From: Alphaproteobacteria bacterium UBA7691
Lineage (GTDB): Bacteria; Pseudomonadota; Alphaproteobacteria; Ferrovibrionales; Ferrovibrionaceae
Reading direction: 5' to 3'
Assembly: GCA_002482765.1 (NCBI GenBank)
Contig: DLGP01000120.1
Span: forward strand, 753-6,492
DNA length: 5,740 bases
Made by a program: the position numbers and the translations under genes. The notes under the pieces were generated by a model that did not search any database, was not told where the DNA came from, and saw nothing but the letters and a program-made list of their open reading frames with translations. How positions within the stretch are numbered: the first letter of the stretch is position 1; every line of letters begins with the position of its first letter. This document shows positions 1 through 5,217 of this stretch, piece by piece.

Positions 1-540
1 GGCCATGGCCACGATCAGACCCTCCGGCATGTTCTGCAAGCCGATGCCCAGCATCACACCCAGGCCGGCGGCAGTGTCGCCGCTGGCATTGGCCAGGCCC
101 ACCGCCAGGCCCTCGGGAAAATTATGCAGCGCAATCGCCATCACAAACAGCCAGATGCGCGCCAGCCGCGTGGCATCGGCATTCTCGCGGCCTTTGTGAA
201 AATGCTCGTGCGGCGCAAAGGCATGCGCCAGATGCATCAGGCCGGCGCCGATCAGCAAAGCCAGGATCACCCCGCCAGCTGCACCAGGGCGGCTGCCCAG
301 GCCGGCTTCGGCAGCATCCAGCGCCGGCAGCAGCAGCGAAAAGAAGGTCGCCGCCAGCATCACCCCGGCGGCAAAGGCCAGCATGGCATTCTGCAAGCCG
401 GGCCGGATGGTTTGCAGCACAAAAACCGGCGCCGCGCCCAGCCCGGTCAGCACCACGCCGGCAAAGATGCTGGCGCTCAGGCCGGCCCAGAAAGGCGGCA
501 GGGCGGCAAGCGGCGCGGCAAGGCTGAGCAGGAATTCCAT
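1..540 (-). CDS. ZIP family metal transporter, GufA-like (N-terminal 180 residues, cut by window edge)
   Basis: Inner-membrane carrier that in this family moves Zn2+ or other divalent metals into the cytoplasm. The frame is open from the ATG at 540 to the window edge, so the C-terminus lies outside. Hydrophobic segments fall at about residues 22-41, 52-74, 88-108, 128-150 and 160-180. The two family signatures are visible: HNFPEG at 139-144 (TM4) and QNMPEG at 169-174 (TM5). A Gln rather than His opens the second motif, as in the GufA branch that includes Bordetella BbZIP; His139, Asn140, Glu143, Gln169, Asn170 and Glu173 would line the binuclear metal site. A His-rich loop (H103, H106, H111, H113, H115) separates TM3 and TM4. 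No Shine-Dalgarno precedes the ATG, and a possible promoter ends just upstream, so the mRNA may be almost leaderless. No Zur-type operator was recognised. Family is clear; metal specificity is not. Confidence 0.9.
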   Translation of the reverse strand, partial: MEFLLSLAAPLAALPPFWAGLSASIFAGVVLTGLGAAPVFVLQTIRPGLQNAMLAFAAGVMLAATFFSLLLPALDAAEAGLGSRPGAAGGVILALLIGAGLMHLAHAFAPHEHFHKGRENADATRLARIWLFVMAIALHNFPEGLAVGLANASGDTAAGLGVMLGIGLQNMPEGLIVAMA

Positions 541-548
541 TATGCTGG

Positions 549-577
549 GTATGCGGCCCGCGCCGGGCAGGCGTCAA
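549..577 (-). promoter_or_regulatory. possible sigma70-like promoter of the ZIP gene
   Basis: On the minus strand, TTGACG (577-572) is separated by 17 bp from GCATAC (554-549). Transcription would begin close to the ATG at 540, which fits the lack of a ribosome-binding site. The -10 match is weak. The spacer holds a short inverted repeat, GCCCG-CGC-CGGGC, at 556-568, which may be an operator or only GC-rich composition. Confidence 0.3.
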
Positions 578-652
578 GGGGGCATGCGGGGTGCGGTGGG
601 GAAAATGGCTGGTAGGTGCGCAGCGTCATGTTTATGCCACCATGAAGGGTTA

Positions 653-680
653 TTGGTTGCTATCGTTCTTTTTGTATGAT
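653..680 (+). promoter_or_regulatory. possible promoter of the toxin-immunity operon
   Basis: TTGGTT (653-658) and TATGAT (675-680) are 16 bp apart, inside a stretch that is clearly AT-richer than the flanks. Transcription would start near 687, leaving a leader of roughly 28 nt before the ATG at 715. The -10 element overlaps an in-frame ATG at 676, which argues against that ATG being the true start. Confidence 0.4.
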
Positions 681-714
681 ATTTGTTCATTTATTGTACT
701 TATATGGGGCCGCC

Positions 715-1560
715 ATGCCTTACAGCTTGCCCGATCCACTTGACGAAAATGCCCTGAAGCGGATGCAGCGGGATAAACGCTATTGGCGCGACCCGGAAAT
801 GCAGCGGGCAGTCGAGGAGGGTTATCGTCTGCTTTATCCCAATTATGGCCGGGATGCCTTCGGTCGCCTGATCATTGCCGCGCCACGCCGGGGCAGTCTG
901 GCCGATTTACGACGCCTGACGGCGTCAGAGCAGAACGCGGACAATATCTCGGGCAGCTTTTCAGGGAGCGGCCCGGTGCATGTGGATGCCTATACCCGCA
1001 ATGGTGACGAACCGGTGCGCCAGCATTTTCGCGGCTCGCCCGGTGGCGGTGGTGGCAACGGGTCTGCCAAGCAGCGTCCGCCCTCGGTCTCGGAGGAGAA
1101 CTGGCAGCGCTATCGGCCGATTTTCGAGTCGGGCCTGGTGGACATTGAGGCAAATGCTGCCGAGGCCGCGAAGATAAACATTTTTGATTTTTTCAAAAAT
1201 GTTTATCCAAAAGGCGATTGGGATCTGAAAAACCGCAGGGAATTCAGCGAACTGCGCGATGCAGGCGTATTCGATACGGACATGTTGCAGGATTTCGGCA
1301 ATTATCATTTCGGCTATGTCGCAAATGCCCATGGTTTGAGCCTCGGCACCGCTCTGGCCGGTGCTGGCATGGCGCAGGCTTTTCTGCAAAGCGGCGGCGA
1401 CCGTGGCGAAGCCCTGCTTGGTTTCTCGGTCGGGCATTCCTCGCGTGACAATGCTGAGGCTTGGACCAGGAATGGCTTCAAATGGGGCGACAATCCTGGT
1501 GATGCCGATGCCGTCATGCGTGGCTGGCGGGATGCGGAAAAGCGGAAATCTCCCCGATGA
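715..1560 (+). CDS. polymorphic toxin with C-terminal toxin 44 (Ntox44)-like domain
   Basis: Protein of 281 residues. The last ~130 resemble the toxin 44 domain of bacterial polymorphic toxins: a GDWDLK segment (167-172), the block DFGNYHFG (193-200), an Ala/Gly-rich helix (about 204-224) and a terminal GDNPGDADAVMRGW (258-271). The family was predicted to be a nuclease; the activity here is unproven. Upstream are VHVDAYTRNGDEPVRQHFRG (88-107), a motif remembered from other toxin and phage-associated proteins, and a Gly-rich linker (107-116). The N-terminus (1-60) is charged, with no signal peptide, membrane segment, PAAR, Rhs or LXG region, so the export route is not visible. An in-frame ATG at 676 would add 13 residues, but it lies in the likely promoter; 715 is preceded by GGGG and preferred. 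The stop overlaps the next gene by 4 bp (ATGA), indicating translational coupling. Toxin identity is recalled from family resemblance and not searched. Confidence 0.7.
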   Translation: MPYSLPDPLDENALKRMQRDKRYWRDPEMQRAVEEGYRLLYPNYGRDAFGRLIIAAPRRGSLADLRRLTASEQNADNISGSFSGSGPVHVDAYTRNGDEPVRQHFRGSPGGGGGNGSAKQRPPSVSEENWQRYRPIFESGLVDIEANAAEAAKINIFDFFKNVYPKGDWDLKNRREFSELRDAGVFDTDMLQDFGNYHFGYVANAHGLSLGTALAGAGMAQAFLQSGGDRGEALLGFSVGHSSRDNAEAWTRNGFKWGDNPGDADAVMRGWRDAEKRKSPR

Positions 1561-2048
1561 GGCGGAAATGGTTGCTGGCTTTACCGGTGCTGGTCCTGAT
1601 GGCGCATGGCCTCAGCCTCTGCGCCAATCCAGGCGAGAGCGATCCCGAGGCTTATTTCAAGAAGAACCGTGCAGAAATCGAGGCGCTGGTGCAGCGACTG
1701 AGCGCAAGCAGGTTGAGTATCATTTCGACTCGCGAAATCAGCCTTGGCGTGAATACGGCGGTCGGCCCGGAGGATATGCCAACCTATGAAGCTGCCCGCC
1801 GTTTCCTCAAGCGCAAGGGCGGGCTTGTCATACAGATATTGCGCGAGAATGATCCGGAGGCGGCGCAGCCGCGCCTATTCGACATCTTGGCGCGGCAGGA
1901 AATCCGGTATAAGTCGTTCCGCTCCTTCCTGTTGGTTTTCGCTCGCCGGGAAAGCGACTTGGCTATGTTCTACGGTTCGCCGCCGGATACGATATGCAGG
2001 CCGCTCGACGTGGCGCATTGGTATCTGTGTGTGTGTCAGGAAAGATAA
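1557..2048 (+). CDS. putative exported immunity protein for the toxin 44-like protein
   Basis: Protein of 163 residues from no family I recognise. The immunity role is inferred from position: the ATG overlaps the toxin stop codon, and a decayed copy of the same pair follows. The N-terminus is a typical Sec signal: MRRK, a hydrophobic core at residues 5-16 (LLALPVLVLM), then LSLCANP. Cys22 is conserved in the decayed copy, but the residue before it is Leu (Gln in the copy), a poor lipobox; it could be a lipoprotein Cys, a disulfide Cys, or lie next to a signal peptidase I site. The mature part is charged and probably helical at 30-55 (PEAYFKKNRAEIEALVQRL), then mixed, with a Cys-containing end (Cys147, Cys158, Cys160). 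An exported partner suggests that protection happens in the periplasm or at the membrane, which is unexpected if the toxin is a cytoplasmic RNase. Confidence 0.65.
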   Translation: MRRKWLLALPVLVLMAHGLSLCANPGESDPEAYFKKNRAEIEALVQRLSASRLSIISTREISLGVNTAVGPEDMPTYEAARRFLKRKGGLVIQILRENDPEAAQPRLFDILARQEIRYKSFRSFLLVFARRESDLAMFYGSPPDTICRPLDVAHWYLCVCQER

Positions 2049-2061
2049 ACGCCATGCCGCC

Positions 2062-2142
2062 CGGCCCAAATCCGAGGCCCTTATGCGCGGTTGGAGAGAT
2101 CGCGAAATAATTCGAGAGGCGTCGGCACGTTGGCCATATTGA
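2062..2142 (+). pseudogene. toxin C-terminus remnant (second cassette)
   Basis: In the frame ending with TGA at 2140-2142 the translation reads EALMRGWRDREIIREASARW and then PY. This matches the extreme C-terminus of the toxin at 715-1560, DADAVMRGWRDAEKRKSPR: MRGWRD is identical, and 2083-2100 aligns codon by codon with 1516-1533. Similarity fades upstream of about 2070, near the immunity stop at 2048, so only about 20 codons of a second toxin domain survive. It lacks the rest of the domain and a start codon, so it cannot make a toxin alone. The immunity remnant follows in the same relative frame as in the intact pair. Confidence 0.6.
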
Positions 2143-2324
2143 GCCAATGTGGGAAGCGAGGCATCCGCGAGCCGGAGGCATTTCTCGCCCATCATCGCGC
2201 CGAACTCGAACAGATTGTCGAGCAGCTTGCGCCGACCCGGATCAAGGCGGTTGATGACACGACATGTTTTGCAGCGGATATAAATGGGTCCGCACCTAGT
2301 GACCTATCCCCCTCTTCAAACTGA
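2127..2324 (+). pseudogene. immunity protein remnant (second cassette), 5' and 3' truncated
   Basis: The frame reads LAILSQCGKRGIREPEAF and then LAHHRAELEQIVEQLAPTRI. It aligns without gaps to LSLCANPGESDPEAYF and KKNRAEIEALVQRLSASRL of the intact immunity protein, sharing the Leu-Ser, Cys, Gly, Pro-Glu-Ala and Arg-Ala-Glu positions. Compared with the intact cassette, the distance from the toxin MRGWRD codons to the LS codons is 39 nt shorter. That removes the ATG and most of the signal peptide while preserving frame. Only a TTG at 2091 could start this frame. Similarity ends by about residue Ile corresponding to 2238-2243; the frame closes at TGA 2322-2324, inside the 16-bp repeat. The C-terminal two thirds is missing and is not found downstream of the island either. 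Confidence 0.6.
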
Positions 2325-2331
2325 GACACTA
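2316..2331 (+). repeat. 16-bp direct repeat, left copy
   Basis: TCAAACTGAGACACTA occurs here and again, identical and in the same orientation, at 3441-3456, 1125 bp away. It marks the abrupt change from the GC-rich toxin cassette to the AT-richer NYN segment, and it supplies the stop codon of the immunity remnant. It could be an attachment-type site, or the terminus of a lost insertion sequence. No transposase or integrase is present in the window. Confidence 0.7.
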
Positions 2332-2369
2332 CCAGAAATCGCCAGCTTGGCTTGAGATAGAATTTGCTT

Positions 2370-3224
2370 TTATGGCATCGCCTTCACGGCAGCGATAAAC
2401 CTTTTTCTCACGTATTGCCTCTCAGTGCTGCTAAGGTCACGGCCGAGAGACGTTCGTCCCGTTGCTATTAGTTTTCCATCAAATTCATGTGGGACACCCA
2501 TTTGGTTATTGCCCCAAAAGACTTTGATGTCAGCAACGTCACTAGCCGTAAGGGAAGTCAGCAAAGAATCGGTGGTAGCATCTAGGGCACGGTGAATTGC
2601 ATTCGTGCCAGACGGAGCAACAACAGCGGCTTGAGGGTGGGCTGAGGGAACGTTCGCTATAGGCACAACGACTGGCATAGGCGCTACCTGCAAGGATATC
2701 ATCTTAGCGGCTGCCGCATTATCCCACACCATTGTGGTGTCGGCTTCGTGTAGCAATTGAGGCGATTGCGATTGTCCAGGGCCCGTTATTCCAAGTAAAT
2801 GCACACGGACACCATAGCTTTGGGCTATTTGAACCCCAATTCGAACATCTTCATCACCTGCTAAAAGAAGCGCCTCCGCTATAGCGCCATTACGAGCCAG
2901 CTCGACAAGATCAGTGACAATTAGAGAATCGACCCCTTTTTGCTGTCCCTGGCTGTTTATGAAACCAAGGCGTAACTTCACATTATCAAGTTGGGCGAGA
3001 CGTAATTGTTCGAGCGAAGGGCCTGTTCTTTTAGCACCATCATACCAATAGATGCGGAGAAGTGATGATGACGGAGCCTTAGCCGCAGCTACGGCCATAA
3101 ACTCTGCGACCGCTGCACTCTCATTCAGAGCCAGCAAATTGCGAGACTTAGTCTCGCCCCAAATTGCCTTTGATCCCTGAGCAAAGAAATATCCTGCATC
3201 GACAAATATGGCGATACGATCCAT
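2370..3224 (-). CDS. NYN domain (PIN-like) nuclease, LabA/DUF88-type
   Basis: Protein of 284 residues with an N-terminal NYN domain (about 1-170), the PIN-like fold of Mg2+-dependent RNases. The acidic residues are in the expected places: Asp9 in IAIFVDAGYFF, Asp99 in KGVDSLIVTDLVELA, and Asp124/Asp126 in LLLAGDEDVRIGV, followed by a strand-turn GVRVHLLGI (138-146). A Pro/Ala-rich linker (about 180-205) leads to a C-terminal region (210-284) of unknown family, containing IKVFWGNNQMGVPHEFDGK and a basic end, perhaps for binding RNA or a partner. The start at 3224 is preferred because GGGGGAAAG directly precedes it and the NYN strand begins at once; an ORF extension to 3338 crosses a hairpin. 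The gene is alone on an AT-richer segment (29 of 60 bases G/C at 2341-2400, against 43 of 60 at 3901-3960) between 16-bp direct repeats, suggesting horizontal transfer. A defence role is possible but inferred only. Confidence 0.8.
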   Translation of the reverse strand: MDRIAIFVDAGYFFAQGSKAIWGETKSRNLLALNESAAVAEFMAVAAAKAPSSSLLRIYWYDGAKRTGPSLEQLRLAQLDNVKLRLGFINSQGQQKGVDSLIVTDLVELARNGAIAEALLLAGDEDVRIGVQIAQSYGVRVHLLGITGPGQSQSPQLLHEADTTMVWDNAAAAKMISLQVAPMPVVVPIANVPSAHPQAAVVAPSGTNAIHRALDATTDSLLTSLTASDVADIKVFWGNNQMGVPHEFDGKLIATGRTSLGRDLSSTERQYVRKRFIAAVKAMP

Positions 3225-3233
3225 CTTTCCCCC
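3225..3233 (-). promoter_or_regulatory. ribosome-binding site deciding the NYN gene start
   Basis: GGGGGAAAG on the minus strand ends directly before the ATG at 3224, with the G-run 4 nt from the start codon. It supports this ATG over the longer frame beginning at 3338. Spacing is short for a classical site. Confidence 0.5.
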
Positions 3234-3239
3234 AAATAG

Positions 3240-3270
3240 AAAGGGCCCCCATACGGAGGCCCTTTTTTTT
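3240..3270 (+). terminator. intrinsic terminator-like hairpin upstream of the NYN gene
   Basis: AAAGGGCC (3240-3247) pairs with GGCCCTTT (3258-3265) across a 10-nt loop, and the plus strand continues to a run of eight T at 3263-3270. This is a good rho-independent terminator for plus-strand transcription, although no intact plus-strand gene lies close upstream. Read on the minus strand, the hairpin sits in the NYN leader just before the ribosome-binding site and is followed by TTTCTATTT, so it may also shield the gene from read-through or act as an attenuator. Confidence 0.6.
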
Positions 3271-3440
3271 AGGCCGCCGTGCCCGATGGTGAAATACCGG
3301 GAGCGGCGGTACGACGAACATATGTTAACCCCTCCCAAAATTCAAGTAAGTTTAGGCCGCTTTTTAATAGTTATCTATAAATTAATGCTCGTGATAGTTA
3401 TAACAAAGAATCTTTCGTTAAGCCGGACAGAATTCCCATC
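3271..3440. other. AT-rich non-coding stretch upstream of the NYN gene
   Basis: No convincing gene. Composition becomes very AT-rich; only 13 of 60 bases are G or C at 3361-3420, the lowest in the window. It probably holds the minus-strand promoter of the NYN gene (TTATAA-, TTAATT- and TATAGA-like hexamers lie at 3365-3403), but no pair with good spacing stands out. A weak plus-strand frame across it (3208-3483) has no recognisable protein features. Confidence 0.4.
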
Positions 3441-3456
3441 TCAAACTGAGACACTA
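3441..3456 (+). repeat. 16-bp direct repeat, right copy
   Basis: Exact second copy of TCAAACTGAGACACTA. With the two preceding bases it forms a small inverted repeat, TCTCA-AAC-TGAGA (3439-3451). It closes the AT-rich segment and lies 4 bp before parS. The bases flanking the two copies differ, though both have a C-rich stretch just upstream, as related mobile-element ends might. Confidence 0.7.
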
Positions 3457-3460
3457 TTCC

Positions 3461-3476
3461 TGTTTCACGTGAAACA
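3461..3476. promoter_or_regulatory. parS: parS centromere-like site (ParB binding)
   Basis: TGTTTCACGTGAAACA is a perfect 16-bp palindrome and matches the chromosomal parS consensus TGTTNCACGTGAAACA bound by ParB/Spo0J. ParB loads here, spreads along the DNA and recruits ParA and SMC for chromosome segregation; such sites cluster near the replication origin. The site is in non-coding DNA 19 bp past the stop of the M24-like gene, and outside the repeat-bounded NYN segment, so it is probably ancestral to the locus. No parA or parB gene is in the window, and no second parS was seen. A match this long and exact is unlikely by chance. Confidence 0.9.
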
Positions 3477-3495
3477 AAGGTGAACATTGGCGCTG

Positions 3496-4707
3496 TCAGA
3501 GCGGCAGCAGGTCGCGGGGTGTGGTGAGCAGCCAGCGGTTGGCGCCGGGTTCCACCAGCAGCATGTCGCCCAAGGCAATCAGGCCCTGGCCGGGCAGGTG
3601 CAAGCTGGGATGCAGTTCAAACAGGCTGGGCGCCAGGATGGTTTCATCGGCGAGCGGTGCGGCGCCCTGCCGGGCATCGAAGGGTTGCTGAAACAGCGCG
3701 GCGAGCGGCGGGTCTTCATAGGCATAGCCGAGCGCATGGCCGAGCCGGAAGGCAAAGCCCTGGCTGAAGCCGCGTGCTACCAGCTCAGTGCCGGCCTCGG
3801 CTTCCAGCCGGGCGATACGGCTGGCGGCATGCGGGCCGGGGCGCAGGCCGTCAAACAGGTGGTCGCTGGCGGCTTTCAGGGCATCATGCGCCGCCAACAG
3901 GCCGGCAGCCGGCCGGCCACGGCAAAAGCTGCGGATGGCATGGCCAAAGGCGCCATCCAGGGTCAGCATCAGGCCAACGGTGATGATATTGGCCTGGCTC
4001 GCCAATTGCGCCGGGTGAGGCGCGAAGATATCGGCATCGCTGCCCTGGGGCCCGAAGGAAATCCACGAGCGGCAATCGGCGCAGCCGAGATCCCAGGCGG
4101 TGCGGCGGATCATTTCCTGAAGCTGTGGCGCCGATAGCGGGGCGGAAGCGGCGGCATTGCCCACCAGGCCAGGCACGGCGGCAAATAGCGCATCCACCAG
4201 CCCGGCGGCGGCGGCATGGCGGGCCAGGTCACGCGGGGATTTCTGCTGGCGCTGACGATGCGCGGCCTGGTCCAGCGCCAGCCAGGTGGCGCCGGGCAGG
4301 GCGGCCTGGGCGGCTTGTTGCAGCCAGGCCGGCATCTCGCCGCCGCCGATCAGGCCCAGCCGCTGCCGCCCGCCCAGTTGCGCCGCCAGCCAGCCGCTGA
4401 ACTGCACCGCCGGCACATACTGCAAACGCAGATCGGGGCGGTGGCGCGCAGCATGCGCGGCAAGGAAATAATTCGGCGTGGCGCAGGCGACCAGATATTG
4501 GCTTTGCTGCGGCCCTTGTGGTGTCAGAATGCCGAGCAGCCAGCTATCCAGCGGATCAAAATCCAGCAGGTAGCGGCCATGCGCCCGCGCCGTGGAAGCC
4601 AGCCCGGCGCCGCTGCCGGGCATGTAGATCAACGCAGCCTCGGCCTGCTGGTCGGCCAGCAGGTCGGCATAGCTGGCTATCGCTTCGGCGTTACAAGATT
4701 GCACCAT
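3496..4707 (-). CDS. M24/creatinase-fold protein, probably without metal ligands
   Basis: Protein of 403 residues from the chosen start, close to the ~400 of creatinase and prolidase-like M24 proteins. GGAG at 4720-4717 precedes the ATG at 4707 by 9 nt; ATGs at 4743 and 4722 are alternatives without such a site. Numbering from 4743: an N-terminal creatinase-like domain (about 15-165), a linker, and a pita-bread-like domain (about 170-415). Family landmarks are LTLDGAFGHAIRSFCRGRP (261-279), RLGHALGYAYEDPP (333-346) and LGDMLLVEPG (391-400). Of the five usual metal ligands only His336 is kept; the two Asp positions align with Gly257 and His268, and the two Glu positions with His378 and Gly392. 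Either it is a metal-independent creatinase-like hydrolase or a non-catalytic relative. No signal peptide, so cytoplasmic. The alignment was made by eye; the substrate is unknown. Confidence 0.65.
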   Translation of the reverse strand: MVQSCNAEAIASYADLLADQQAEAALIYMPGSGAGLASTARAHGRYLLDFDPLDSWLLGILTPQGPQQSQYLVACATPNYFLAAHAARHRPDLRLQYVPAVQFSGWLAAQLGGRQRLGLIGGGEMPAWLQQAAQAALPGATWLALDQAAHRQRQQKSPRDLARHAAAAGLVDALFAAVPGLVGNAAASAPLSAPQLQEMIRRTAWDLGCADCRSWISFGPQGSDADIFAPHPAQLASQANIITVGLMLTLDGAFGHAIRSFCRGRPAAGLLAAHDALKAASDHLFDGLRPGPHAASRIARLEAEAGTELVARGFSQGFAFRLGHALGYAYEDPPLAALFQQPFDARQGAAPLADETILAPSLFELHPSLHLPGQGLIALGDMLLVEPGANRWLLTTPRDLLPL

Positions 4708-4716
4708 GCCGCGCGG

Positions 4717-4720
4717 CTCC
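4717..4720 (-). promoter_or_regulatory. ribosome-binding site favouring the 4707 start
   Basis: GGAG on the minus strand, 9 nt before the ATG at 4707. Nothing comparable precedes the upstream ATGs at 4743 or 4722. A weak TATGCT at 4754-4749 could be a -10 element, giving a leader that contains this site. Confidence 0.4.
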
Positions 4721-4796
4721 ATACTGGCTGCTGTGATGGCCATAGCATACAGCCGGCGCGGGGGTTCAAATCCAATACTTACTGGCGATGGCAGGC

Positions 4797-4813
4797 GATA
4801 AGTTTGGCTTATC
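4797..4813. repeat. short inverted repeat at the end of the translational machinery protein gene
   Basis: GATAAG (4797-4802) and CTTATC (4808-4813) form a perfect 6-bp inverted repeat with a 5-nt loop, overlapping the stop codon of the gene that ends at 4812. There is no T-run after it on either strand, so it is not a standard terminator. It may be a weak mRNA 3' hairpin, an operator for the downstream M24-like gene, or chance. Confidence 0.3.
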
Positions 4814-5210
4814 AGGCCGGGTGGGCGAGCAGCGGCTGCATGCGGTCCTTGGCAACAAAATACTTGCGCGCATAGGCCACGATCTGGCCATCGCTGGGAT
4901 GATCCACGGTTTCCATGCCGGCAATCTTGGCTTCCAGCGCCGGCTTGGTCCGATGCGTGTAGCGGATGAATTCCAGCTTGGCGGCGCCGGGGCCGAGTAG
5001 CAGCACTTCGCCGCAGGTTTCCAGCGTGGCGGCGATGGCGTCGAAAAAGCCGGTATCGGCGGCATCGCGGCCCGAGCCGATGGCGCCGGCCTTGTGATGC
5101 AGGTGATGCTTGTGGCCATGCACCACCAGTTTCTCGGCCTCGTCGCGGTTGAACTGAAACACGCGGGCCTCGGCATGGTCGAGCCAGACCACGGCATGAT
5201 GATGCGTCAT
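4812..5210 (-). CDS. 'translational machinery protein' family (eRF1/Pelota domain 1-like)
   Basis: Cytoplasmic protein of 132 residues resembling small bacterial proteins annotated as translational machinery protein and related to bacterial eRF1/Pelota-like (baeRF) domains; a role around the ribosome is presumed, not established. It opens with the strand HHAVVWLDHAEARVFQFN, then a striking His-rich stretch HGHKHHLHHKAGAIGSG (about 31-47), an acidic helix, and the typical VLLLGPGAAKLEFIRY (about 70-85), ending in a DHPSDGQIVAYARKYF segment. The ATG at 5210 is chosen because AAGGA ends 7 nt before it and the conserved MTHHHAVVW starts there; an extension to 5249 adds only unconserved residues. 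It lies 72 bp downstream of dnaB on the same strand, with a GC hairpin between, and about 100 bp before the M24-like gene. The His-rich segment could bind metal. Confidence 0.7.
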   Translation of the reverse strand: MTHHHAVVWLDHAEARVFQFNRDEAEKLVVHGHKHHLHHKAGAIGSGRDAADTGFFDAIAATLETCGEVLLLGPGAAKLEFIRYTHRTKPALEAKIAGMETVDHPSDGQIVAYARKYFVAKDRMQPLLAHPA

Positions 5211-5217
5211 GGGATTA

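Noticed and set aside
122..615. Frames of about 150-160 codons on both strands over the ZIP gene
   Set aside because: The minus-strand frame open from 540 to the edge encodes clear ZIP motifs; the others are out-of-frame shadows.
676..714. Upstream in-frame ATG of the toxin gene
   Set aside because: It overlaps the likely -10 element and adds unconserved residues; the ATG at 715 is better placed.
961..1437. Minus-strand 158-codon frame inside the toxin gene
   Set aside because: Antisense to a gene with recognisable toxin motifs and operon structure; no domain or start signal.
2278..2331. Terminus of a specific insertion sequence family at the 16-bp repeat
   Set aside because: The sequence has the feel of an IS end, but there is no transposase, no inverted partner in the window, and I cannot assign a family without a database search.
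3371..3379. DnaA-box-like TTATCTATA near parS
   Set aside because: Two mismatches to TTATNCACA in very AT-rich DNA, with no other boxes nearby; not enough to propose an origin.
2340..3460. CRISPR array or tRNA-type attachment site in the AT-rich segment
   Set aside because: Only two copies of the repeat, 1.1 kb apart, and no tRNA cloverleaf or regularly spaced repeats were seen.
3208..3483. Plus-strand 91-codon frame across the AT-rich region and parS
   Set aside because: It overlaps the start of the NYN gene and a terminator, and reads through the repeat and parS. No ribosome-binding site or recognisable protein feature.
3487..4875. Long plus-strand frames of 216 and 219 codons
   Set aside because: Antisense to the M24-like gene. 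They are rich in Ala, Gly, Arg and Gln, as expected for a shadow of GC-rich coding DNA on the other strand.
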